NCBI GenBank assembly: GCA_022315425.1
Contig: JAIUPT010000014.1
Location: 124,001-188,000 of the forward strand
Length of the DNA stretch: 64,000 bases
Origin: Pseudevernia furfuracea
Taxonomy: Eukaryota > Ascomycota > Lecanoromycetes > Lecanorales > Parmeliaceae
Direction: 5' to 3'
Shown here: positions 32,822-43,600 of the stretch, piece by piece
Layout of the letters: each line of letters begins with the position of its first letter
How positions within the stretch are numbered: the first letter of the stretch is position 1
Notes under the pieces: model-generated
The model's input: the letters and a program-made list of their open reading frames with translations, nothing else
Told to the model about the DNA's origin: nothing
Databases searched by the model: none
Program-made: the position numbers and the translations under genes

Positions 32822-33411
32822 CTACATAAGATCCTTGAGCCCCTCTATGCGTGATTCTTTCAGAAGTCGGTTCTTCTCTTCATACGAACATCGGCCCCCG
32901 TCTGCATCATATTCGCACCATTGATAACCGTCCATTCGTTCTCGGGGTCGACAAGGGAAATCTAACCATGTAGTCAGTGATCCCCCTCTCGATAGACTGC
33001 CACAGGGCGTGCGGGGAAATACCTCGTATGTTCTGATCAGTGATGGCAGAAGCGTGTCGAACTCCATCAAAGCAATATGCTGGCCCAAACACACATGATT
33101 CCCTGGGTCAAACAGAAGCATGGCTCGCTTCATTCTACGCGTACTTACGAGTCAGCGCTTCGAGCGGTAGCTATCGCAATCTTAAGTTCTTCAAAATTCT
33201 TCTTATGACGCTGTACAGCCTAAAGATAACATTCCACAATAGTACCACCAGGAACGAAGTTCCCGCAGATGATGACTCCCGATAATGATACGATACGTTC
33301 GGGTATTAACTCAGTAGAGGGGTGTAAGCGGAACGCTCCTTGAATGCAAGCGTGGAGATAGGGGAGCTCGCAGGCTTCGGAAATCCTGGTCCTCATTGCT
33401 TGTCTCCTTGG
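32822..33411 (-). pseudogene. Cytochrome P450 C-terminal remnant
   Basis: A frame from about 33411 reads RRQAMRTRISEACELPYLHA and then CIQGAFRLHPSTELIPERIV. This matches the P450 K-helix region, where CIxEAxRLHP is expected and an ExxR-like position is altered to QGAFR. It continues as CGNFVPGGTIVECYL and stops at TAG 33220-33222. In another frame from 33133, LFDPGNHVCLGQHIALMEF fits the heme-ligand motif FxxGxxxCxG. The roughly 30-60 residues that should lie between, including the FxPERW block, are missing or scrambled. No upstream N-terminal two thirds exist. It is therefore a broken relic and cannot make a working enzyme. Confidence 0.72.
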
Positions 33412-33529
33412 CTGATATCAGAGGTCTACAGACTCCGCCGTTCCCATGATGCCCACAATCCTTCATTTGGCCTTGTGGCCAACTTCAATTGATACCAAGG
33501 CTTGCTACGATTATAGACGCCCATGAGCA

Positions 33530-34830
33530 CTAGCGATTACCACCCCAGCGTGTTGTAGGAGCTCGGGCAGGTGACCGAGCGCGTTCAGCGTCGTACTCCG
33601 AACGACCACGGTACAGACCCTCCGAGCTCAATTGTCTCGGATGCGACGAGGCAACGCGTTGAGTAGTAGTAGAAGTGCGATAAAGACCCTCGGAGCCAGA
33701 CTGTCTCTGATCCAAGCAAGCAAAGTCGTAAACTGAAGGCCGAGCCATGATGGTAGTTCCCAGACTCTGACCATAGTGATTCTCCGAACCTGTTGCCCTT
33801 GGCTTTGAGTGCATATGACTCCCCTTTTTGTACGGTAGGACGATGATGCGGGCTTTGCACGCGGCTTTCATGCGATAGCGACCCTCCCTGGACTGATACT
33901 TGTATTCCTTCTTATCCCCTTGCTCTGAAGCAACGCCCGGTGCAGGAGAAGAGGTGCCCATCTTTTGCTGGTACCTGAAAAGTTTTGATGAAGCGACATC
34001 CATGCCATCCATTTTCCCGAAACCTGGGGGCTCAAGTCGAATGTGTAGACCTAATGCATGAAAGTAGCCGTTGTTCCACCGATCTTCAAATACTCTCATT
34101 GCCCCGCCTTGATATGCTAGAAGGAAGTTCTCTTGTTCTTTGTGTTTTTGCATTTTGTGATGGCAGATAGCACCTGGCTTGAATTCAACAACATCATATG
34201 AGACGAGGCCATACTGGAAGACTGACCTGCGATATGTCCAAGAAGAAATGTGACACCGTGGCTGCAAGCTAGGACAGTCAACCATTGCCCTACGCTCATC
34301 CTTGCAAAAGCCTTGAGCTCGTGCATGAACAATTTCCATTGCGGTTTAGTGACCCCTTGCTCAGCCAAGACCTCTGGGAAACTGAAGCCCCATGTAATAT
34401 GGCTGATGCGCGATGGTATTTGCAAGCCTCGTCTGAGACCAGGTGGTCGAGCAGGGAGAGGTGGACGCGGAAGAAAGCTTTCATCGAGAACCAAGTCGAC
34501 GGCGAAGGGATCGGCATTGGTGGATGGTACTGGCTCTAGAGGGTCATCAAGAGGAGCTGTTGCGGGTTTGGGGCCCTTCTTAAAGCCATTGCCTTTAGGG
34601 GAGAAGTACCCCACAGACGCACTTCCGTCTCGAAAGGGATTTTCAAGCGGAGTATTTCTAGCGTAGGATGGTGGTCCCGAGGTGTTGCTAGATTCAGGTC
34701 CTTGGGCGCGGTTGTTCTCGGGAGAAGATGGATCGAGGCTGCAAGGGTTTGACTTAACATGGGCGTCGTTCGGATTAGGTGCCGTCCTGTCTTTAGGAGT
34801 CTCAACTGAGATCAGAGCATCAGGAGACAT
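33530..34830 (-). CDS. Uncharacterised fungal protein with conserved central domain
   Basis: Predicted as complement(join(33530..34173,34227..34830)), 415 residues. The 53-bp intron (phase 1) joins LLGHIA to GAICHHKMQKHKEQENFLLA, a natural continuation. The N-terminal 110 residues are Pro/Ser/Asn-rich and probably disordered. The conserved core contains WGFSFPEVLAEQGVTKPQWK, a hydrophobic stretch around MSVGQWLTVLACSHGVTFLL, HALGLHIRLEPPGFGKMDGM, and SSKLFRYQQKMGTSSPAPG followed by KYQSREGRYRMKAACKARI. The C-terminus holds a loosely repeated S-EGLYR motif (GSEGLYRTST, SSEGLYRGRS) and ends in GGNR. I associate this core with an uncharacterised family of filamentous ascomycetes; no enzyme motif is visible. 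The hydrophobic segment may bury in a membrane. Confidence 0.72.
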
Positions 34831-36461
34831 GACATGTGAAGATGAGAGAGGCTTTGTAGGGTAACGAGCTCTAGGAAGGATAGTTGAAAATTAAGGATAC
34901 GGACGGTCTGCACTTTGCCAACACGACCGGGAAGAGAAGTGAGAGCTGATCGAGAAGTCATTGTTGATGAGGAAGGAGCGCTGGGATGAGCTCTCAAAGC
35001 GAATAGGGACAGACTGATCGATTCGTTCAATGAGGAAAGAGCGATGGACGTATCCGAAAAAAAGTCGGCGGCACCCCTACAGATCTTGATCTTAGCTACT
35101 TAAAAAGCAAAACTGAAGCGATAACCCTCGATATGCGCTAATGCTACGGATCTTGCCCCATTCCAGTAGCTCGAAGCAGATATAGTTGGGATCAATAGTT
35201 GGGATCAAACACTCGTTTTAGCAATAGACAACCAAGTCCTCAACATCTTTACACCACGAGAGTCTTCTGGAAACCACAAGTATGGAGTTTTCTTCCAGAT
35301 CCTCTCTCAACCCTCATTATCACCAAAGCTGTTCAGCCTCTTGGTTCTCCGATAACCTCCTCTGACTTATAAAATTCTATCGCAGTGCGTATATCAGGCT
35401 TGTGGGAAGCGCCAGAAGCCCGCTTGATAAGCTGGATCTGGCAAAGTTGAACGCGCCCCAATTGAAAGGAGAAGGACCTTTTCATAAGGTCATTTTCCGC
35501 AATGAAGAAACACGGCGTAGGCTCCAATTTCGGAGTGTCTAGGCCATTCCATACATGTTCTAGCGTCCTTCTATGCATGTCATAGATTGCTCCTTTCATC
35601 CGATGTTTGTAGGACCATTCTTTGTTATCCATGAGGTCTTATACCTTATGGATCCCACCATAGATCTACATGCTGTCTATCTTCATCCACTGCAGCCTAT
35701 GACATCCAGTTCTTCGCTATTAGAAAACTTCAGTGTGACAAAGCCCTCGAAAGCTGCCATTAAGGCGGATAATGTCAGAGAAGGCAAGCAAGGCGTTCGG
35801 TATACAGCCCCATTGAATCTTCACTAAAGATAAAATCCGGGTTTTCAGGCACCATGGTGTTACTACTATCCGTGGATTTGGTAGACGTGTCAATTGCAGA
35901 GATTCGTGTCATTTGGGGAGTTCTACACAGACCCGGTCTGACCCCAGCGTTTGACTCTTCGTTCGATTCCCTATCCTGCGCTTTCCCAGTCATAGCATTC
36001 TTTCGTCCCCCACCCGCCCATCAGCCCACGCCTGCATGCATGTTTGGAGCTTCGTTTTTCACTCCAAGGTCTATGTTGCTACTTACAAGCGTGGGAGTTC
36101 CTTGGCGCTTGGGTACGAGAATGTGCCTCCGAATCCTGGCGCTGGGAAGGCGTAATCGCTAACTACGTGTTCTGTATAGCCTCGTGTTCACCACATCGGT
36201 CCATTCGTGAAGATTTGAGGACCTTGGCCAAGTACGCAAGCGGCTTGATTGGCCATGAAGTGAAATTAGAAACACGCTCAACATAGACGGGAAACACCCT
36301 GTAACAAAAAACTCCCGCTGATAAATCGCGAATTGAATGATTTTCATGATCCGCTTAGCCGACCCAACATCAAAAAACCGGCTTGAGCAGGTTTCCAGAA
36401 AACTCTAAAAAGAGGCTCGGGAAACCAGGAGCAAGGTACTCTACTCCCAAACAACCCCCAT
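34831..36461. other. Stretch between unknown gene and NRPS 3' end; possible small gene inside
   Basis: The first 250 bases are the leader and promoter of the upstream minus-strand gene. The rest carries no confident gene, apart from the fragmentary minus-strand frames listed next. Confidence 0.45.
35333..35993 (-). CDS. Possible small or decayed gene of unknown function
   Basis: Three minus-strand frames lie end to end: 35993-35775 (MTGKAQDRESNEESNAGVRP...), 35760-35686 (MAAFEGFVTLKFSNSEELDV) and 35632-35333 (MDNKEWSYKHRMKGAIYDMH...EEVIGEPRG). Each has protein-like composition. The last two can be linked by an intron ending TATAAG before 35637, but the donor would be weak. The pieces could be exons of a small gene or remnants of a broken one. 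No family recognised. It lies 0.9 kb past the NRPS stop. Confidence 0.3.
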
Positions 36462-39400
36462 TCACACGTCCCTCGCCCTCCCCGCCCCCACCCTCCTCGC
36501 CAAACTTAGCGACTTGGTCAAGAAAACATTCCTCCCCGCCTTCTTCCGCGACGAAACCCGCCGCCGCACCCCACCGTCCTGCTGCTCCTGACCCAGCCTC
36601 TCCCCCCCTTCGACCGACGGCCCCGTCGAAGTCAACGTCGACAGTCTGCTGATGGATTCCGAATCCCTCCGCACAGAAAGCATCGCAACCTGCTCGCCCA
36701 ACGTGGGCCGTTTGATCATATCCTCCAACCGGACCTCGAAGCCTTCGCCCTCGAGGAAGGCCGTCAGCGACGCCAACCCGATGAGGTCACCGCCCAACTC
36801 GTAGAACGACGAGTACAGGTTCAGGGTCGCCTGCTGTTTCGCGGTGGCCGGGAGCACCATCCGCCACGCCCGCGTGAGCATGTCCGCCAGGTCGGAGACG
36901 TCGCGTTTTTTCAGCCCGCGCAGCATGGGCTCCAGGTGCGGACTCTCCGCCTTGGGGATGTCGGAGTGTTGATGCGTTAGCGGCTTCGGATCGTTGCCTG
37001 CGGGGCTCGAAAGGACGGAGGGAAGGAGGTGGTTTGGGTTCGAGGCGAAGCTCTGCGCGAGCGAACAGAGGAGGTCGAGGGCCGTGTCGACGAATTTGGG
37101 CACGATGGAGCCGTCATCGATGAAGCCCATGCAGACTTCTACTATGTCGTCGCCCTTGGGTGTGGAGACGACGGTGATGTCGGCGAGGGTGTCTTGCGCT
37201 CCCAGGCAGCCGAGTTTGTATTTGGTTCGATCGAGGCTGAGGGTACTGTCTTGCGCAATGTTCTGATGTTGGACCATGGTGGGGAAATAGGTCCACTCGG
37301 GCCAGTCGGTGCAGTGCTGGACTATCTCTCTGAAACCCAGGGATTCAAAGGGCATGCTGGCGACTTGTTGGTTTTGAATTCGTCGCAGGAGATCCAGTGC
37401 CGTCCAGGTGGGGTCGAGCGTTATTCTTACGGGGATGATGTTCAGACATGGCCCGACGATGCTCTCGACCCCTTCTACGGCCACGTTGCGGCCACTGATG
37501 AGGTTCCCAAACACGATGTCTGAATTACCTGAGAGCTGAGCGAGCGCCGAGGTCCATGCTGCTTTGAGAATTGTGGCCGTCGTAATATTCCTGGTCGTAA
37601 GAGCCGGGAGCTTGATGTTCCTTTTCAGGGTCTTGGACTTCGAATCCGATGCGCCGTACTTTGGCTGTTCTCGATGGACGACGCTCGTCATTGACGAACC
37701 TTGGAGAAGCAACTTCCAGTATTCGTAGTGGCCAGAACCTGCATTGCCAGAACCTTCGAGGACATAGTTGGAGAATGGGGCAGGGGATGGCGGAAGCGGT
37801 CTTCCTTCATAGCCGGCTTGGAACGCCTCCATGATCCTGGGGAGGCACACACCATCATACTGCGCATGCGACATTCGCAAGATGATGCGATGGGCATGAC
37901 TACCCGGTCTTCTAAGAAGGATGAACTGAACGTAAGGTTCGCCGAGTTTAGGAGATGCTTCTGGACTGTGATCTCGCAGGTGCTGAGTGTAGTCCCCAAA
38001 GTCTTCTTCGGTCTCGTAGACAAGAACCTGAGGCCTCACATGTCGAAGCTGAACCTGGAAAAAGCGATTACCACAGGGTATGAAGACGGTGCGCAAAATG
38101 TCGAACTGTTGTAAAAGTTTGGACGCGCTTCTTCTGAGGCGTTGCAAGTCTAGGAATCCCGATCCGTCAAAGGTGAAGTAGTTCAGCATCCAGCGCGACT
38201 CCACGAGGGTTCCCGCGACCGCAAGAGCTTGGAAGTCGGTGACTGGGAAGGCATCGACAATGCCGCCGCGGAAGACGCCAATCTTGGGGCATATATAATC
38301 TTGGATGAAGGCTTCGGTGTTCGTAGAGTCGACGAGAGAAAAGCGACTTTCTTCTTGCGCCGCGGTCACTGATTCACGTCTAGTCTCGGAGAGTACAGCA
38401 GGCTGGGCAGCGCCATTGATTCGCTCCTGCCTTCTCTTCGCAGACCTGGCAAGGACTCTCGCCATATCCGAGAACGTGGGGGAGCCGAAGATGTCCGCCA
38501 CCGTCAGCGTCAATTCGTGTTCACGAGCACCACGGGCCAACTCCATGGCTAGGATTGAATCGCCTCCAAGCCCGAAGAATGAGTTGTCGGCGCGTATATC
38601 GTCTTCCGCGATACTCAAAAGCGGACTCCACAGCGACCGAAGCATATTAGAAATCTCTTCCGGAGGCTCTGCCTCATAGCGTGAGCTGCTCAATGCCTCT
38701 TTATGCTCGTTCGGCGACACAACTTCTTTCGTGTCTGTACCCGTTGCATTCGAAGTGTTCCGACTATGAAGCTGGCGGCCCACAGTATCTGTAAGGGTTG
38801 CCGAATTAGACACGCGGCGAATCAAAGACCCACTCTTTTTCAGTTGGTCGATGGTCTCGCCCACGGCAGCCTTGATGATGTCACGAGTTCTTTGACGAGG
38901 CATGTTTGGTCGATTGGGCATTTCGTCAATGGTCTCAACTATAGTGGCCTTGATAATGTCGCGAGTCCTCTGTCGTGCAAAGGCTGGCCGTTTGGAAGGT
39001 TCTTTGCCCAGCGTTGAGCCCTGATTAGCCGGCGTCTTGTCGACTTGCACCCGATCATCATTCGTTGAGCCCTTGTTAGCCTGCATCTTTTCCACTGGCA
39101 TCTGCTCATCGCCCTGGACTTGTGCTTTAACAGCCACGTTGGACTGCTTCGAAATGGCCGTATATGAAGCTTTGTTTGTCGCATCGTCCATTTGCGAAAC
39201 CGTTTGATCTGCATGATCCAGAATTGCGCCCAGGACACTAGCGTAGGTCCTGGTCAGCTTCTCACCCTCCTCGACTGAAACATGGGTTGTCCAATGCTTG
39301 ATGCGAGCGCCTTCGTCTCCCGGAGCACTGCGTATGTTCACCGTAACAGCATACTGTAGAGCGACGGTTAGCGATAGTTCAATTGTAAAAGGGAGGCGCT

Positions 39401-40625
39401 CAGCAACTTACCTCTGTCGGGTCATGATCACTGATGGGTTCAATCTCAATCGCATCTCCCTCTTTCTCTGCATCCCTTGTCGAAATCTGGTTCTGAATCG
39501 AGACCGCCGTATTGAACAACGGCTCCCCAGAGAACCCAAGATCATGTTGGAGTTTGGCCAGCGAGCAGTGTTGGTGCGGCAGACTCTCGAGGTAGTCGCT
39601 TTGCACGCTGCGGATAATAGCCTTGAGCGTGCTCGGCTGGGAGAAGTTCACCCGGCACACTAGCATGTTGATGAATGCGCCCACGGAGTCTTGTATACCG
39701 TCCACCGGTGCATCCCTACCTGCTGTGAGATTGCCGAAACAGACATCTTCCGTAGAAGTGTACTGTCTAAGTACGAGACCCCAGGCAGAAAGCATGACAT
39801 TGGAAAGCGTGAACGAATTAGCTCTGCAAAAAGCTTGAAGCTCCGCAAAACGATCGAAATGCAGATAGATAGCGTTTAAACGTTTTGGTCCTCCCGGCAC
39901 GGCATTCAAAGTCGGCATATGGCAGCGTTGTATACCATTCAGGTAAGTCTTCCAGAAGGTAACCCCAGCACCCTCGCCAAGGCTGCTGATGTACCTCACG
40001 TAATCCGAATACAACGGTTTCGGGCCCTCTGGCAAGTTACCCTGGTAAGCTAACCCCAGATCTCGCGTTATCAAGGCCCCAGACCCTCCGTCAATGACCG
40101 CGTGATTAAGTTCAAGCTTCGTATAACACCTCCCAGACGTCGTCGTGCAAATAGTAAGCTGATGCGGAAGCGCTGGTCTCCTCACACGATTTACATCCCT
40201 CAGAGAAACCTTTCCCAACTCCTTCTCAAACTGCGCATCCTCACAACGAACAATCTTCGCGCCTCCATTTGCTTGCTTGAGCGCAATCTGATCAAAAGCA
40301 TGACCCTTGCAGACGCTGTAGACGAAGGCGGTCCTCAGAGATTGATGACGATCGACAACCTTCTGCCACGCTCTCGCAAGCCGCTGCGCATCAATACGAG
40401 CATTACTCTGGGTGAGCTGGACTTCCGAAATCACGTAGTTGACGTACTGATCCGGATTCCTGATCTGCGAGAGGAGCAATCCATCCTGCGTAGGCGCGGT
40501 GACGTAGATGTCTTCTACCTCATCCAAGCTGGAAATTCCGACATCCTGGAATGTTTCGGTGGCATGTTTTTGAAGTCCGCTGTAAGTGGTAGGCAGCAAA
40601 GGGTAGTCGCTCAACGTTGGCTCCG
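36462..40625 (-). other. NRPS terminal C5-T6-C6-T7* tail without adenylation domain
   Basis: C5 (about 40625-39200, split by the second intron) has NHAVIDGGS. A linker of about 170 residues with a duplicated RQRTRDIIKA motif takes the place of an A domain. T6 has LGGDSIL (Ser 7253). C6 has MSHAQYDGVCLP, the SHxxxDG form that I associate with terminal, cyclising-type fungal condensation domains. T7* reads FYELGGDLIGLASL: the serine position is Leu 7844 (codon CTC), so it cannot take a phosphopantetheine arm. A basic tail (RRRVSSRKKAGR) ends the protein. Confidence 0.82.
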
Positions 40626-43600
40626 GCTTAGAATTGGCCAGTTGCTTCACGAGGCTTTTTAGGGTGTCTTGGCATCTGATTACCCACTTGTGGATCTCGT
40701 CCTGATGCTGCATGTTTCTGTTGTACATGAAGGAGAAGCCAATCTGATCATTAGTGGCCGCCACCGAGATCTCGAACAATGCCATTCTCGCAGCTTTAGG
40801 TCCAACATCAGCCGTGAGTTTTTCGTCGTCCTCGTTCTTCGCAAGGTCGACAGGGAGAAATAGAGAATCGCTTTGCTCATCCTGATGCGATTGACCTGTA
40901 TAATTGAGAAGAACCTCCATCGGCATATGATCGCCAAAACGCCACCGTCCATCCGCCGTTAGGTAGCGGTGAGCAAAGTACTCCCTTCCATTCGCGGGGA
41001 CAGAGCGACGAAGATCCTTCGCCCGTTTCAGCACTTCAAAAGCGCTAGCCGTCTCGCTCTCACCTGCTGACACATTCAGAGGATAAATGGTCGTAAACCA
41101 GCCCGTAGTGGCCGTAATATCTACAGACGTATCCCAAGCATCCCGACCATGACTCTCATTCCAGATCGTCGGCGAGGCGCGTTGTGGGAACAGGTCCCGG
41201 AATGAATGGAGCAATGCCGCTTGGAAAATCTCCACGGGCTGGGTCCGTAAAGTCGTATTCGACTTTCCAAGCGCCAGCTGAGACGTCGATCTGTCGAGTA
41301 GGAACGACTCGTGCTTGACGTCCGCATACGTATTAGCGCAATGCGACATGCCCCAAAAAGCCATGTCCGCTCTCCTGATGTTGAAAGGCAAGATGCTCTT
41401 GACGTGGGATGCGTCCCTCTGACTAGCGTGATCGTTCTGCATGCCGCACCAGACTTGGAATGATAGCGGCTTCTCTATCTTTTCGACACTGAAGGTGAGC
41501 AAGTCCTCTAGTTGAGGAAGGATGATGTTCCACGACACCACGTCAATGATCAGATGATGCGCAATCAGTGACAGGATCTGGCCGTCTTTTCCCGCATTGA
41601 AAAGCTCAACAGCAAAGAGGGGTCCGTGCTCGATATCCAGGCTTGTCTGACTATCAGCGAGCAACGGCAAGATCTGGCCCGAATCTTCAACCTGATGCTC
41701 GCGGAAGCGAAAAGAGCCTGAAGCAAGCGGGCTGATGCGCTGCTGCCAAGCGCCCGCCTGATTCCGAGAAAACTTTGCTCTGAACATCGAGTGCTGCTGC
41801 ACAAGTAGCTCTACAGCATTCCGCACAGTCTTAGATTCGGTTCTGCGCTTGATGCGCAGCAGCTGGCTTTGGTTGAAGCGGCCGTCGCGCGTGTGATCGC
41901 AAGACGATCCTGCCAGCTGAAAGTACAGCTTCTGGACGGGCGAGAGATCGAACACTTTGTCCGTCTGCTCCTCATGAAATACCGTCTTCGTAGCTTTCGC
42001 AGACTGACCTCTCGAATCCACCAGGCCCGCAAGCTGGAACAGAGACTTGCTCTGCAGAATCTCTTGCAGCGAAAGAACGATGCCTATTTTACGGCAGCGA
42101 GCAATAATGGTCATTGAAATCAAGGAATCGCCGCCCTGGCCCATGAAAGACTGGCCTGGGTCGATTTTGTCAATGGGGAAGTTGAAAACAGAAGCCCAGA
42201 CCTCCCTCAGTTGCTGCACCGTCTCTGTTATTAATGCCGCATCGTAAGCCTTATTGTCCTCGTGGCTTGTAATCTGTCGGTATGCCGCTTGGTCGAGGTT
42301 TTCGATCCATCTCTCGACTTTCTTCCTGTCGAGCTTACCGGACACCATGATAGGTATCGCCTCTATGGGTACCCATACGGCTGGCATCATGTATGAAGGT
42401 ATCTTGTTAGACAAGAACTCACGGACATCTTTCAGTTGGGATTGCGCCGTCTTCATACGATCTTCTCCTGAAAGAAGGTCGCAGTTCTCGGCTTTTGACG
42501 CCGTTGATCCGACACACAAATCGGACATTGCCAACACCGCCACAAGGCGCTTCTTACACAAACCTGCCCTGGGTAGTAGTGCGACAGCGTGCTGGACTTT
42601 GGTGTGAAGTTCGATATTGTGTTCGATTTCCCCGAGCTCTATTCGCTGTCCATGCAACTTGATCTGATTGTCCTTTCTGCCAATAAAGCCAATGCTCCCG
42701 TCTTCATTATACTTCACCAAGTCACCCGTCTTGTAGAAGCGGCGAGAGGGAGCTGAACCATTGGCAAGCTGTCGGGCCCAAACCGGATCCTTGATGAAAG
42801 CTGCGTCTGTCTTGGTTTTATCATGGAGGTATTCGCGAGCAAGCAGCGGGCCTTCCATGAGAAGTTCCCCACTGCATCCCAAGGGCGCAAGCCGGTTATG
42901 GTTACCGGGCTCGGTAATCCATGCGTATCCATTACTATGAGCATAGCCAATGTTGGAAGGATCTTTGTCTCTCGATACATGTCCATTAGCCACGCAAATC
43001 ACGGCGGCTTCCGTCGGGCCATATCCATTGACGAGCGTTACCCGATCTGCCCATTTGATGACGTTTTCCTTTGACATTGCTTCACCACCGCAAACAAGGA
43101 CTTTCAAAGACGGAACGCGAGCTGGGTCAATGAGGTTGGCGACAGACGGGGTCAAGAAGGCCCACGTGGCGCCAAGGCTATCGATGGCGGCGGCGGTATC
43201 CGTCATTTTTGCTTCGTTGTTAGGCATGCAGACGCACGCTCCCATGGTCAGAGGCGACAGATTCTCCATCAGACCGACGTCGAAAGTGACGGAAGCGAAG
43301 TTGAAGACGCGGGAGTTGGGGTTCATAAGCATAGCTTCGCAGTAGGCCATTGAGCTTGTGCAGAAGGCTTCATGCTCGACAACTACTCCCTTGGGACGTC
43401 CCGTTGAACCAGAAGTGAAGATGACATAGGCGGTGTTCTTGCTGTTCGCGTGTAATCCGGATGAGCTGCTGTGTTCGGGGACCGGAAGTTGAGACAGCGA
43501 TCGCTCATCGATGGGAATCACCGTTTGGATCATGGAAGTATATCGATCTCGATGAGCAGGTGAGCACAGCAAGATGGTAGCCTTTGTATCTTGTACAATT

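Noticed and set aside
36462..39341. A separate 959-residue C-T-C-T protein downstream of the NRPS
   Set aside because: A GTAAGT donor at 39411 and a CTACAG acceptor before 39353 join it in frame to the main NRPS in the middle of C5 (DPTE|YAVTVN), so it is the same gene.
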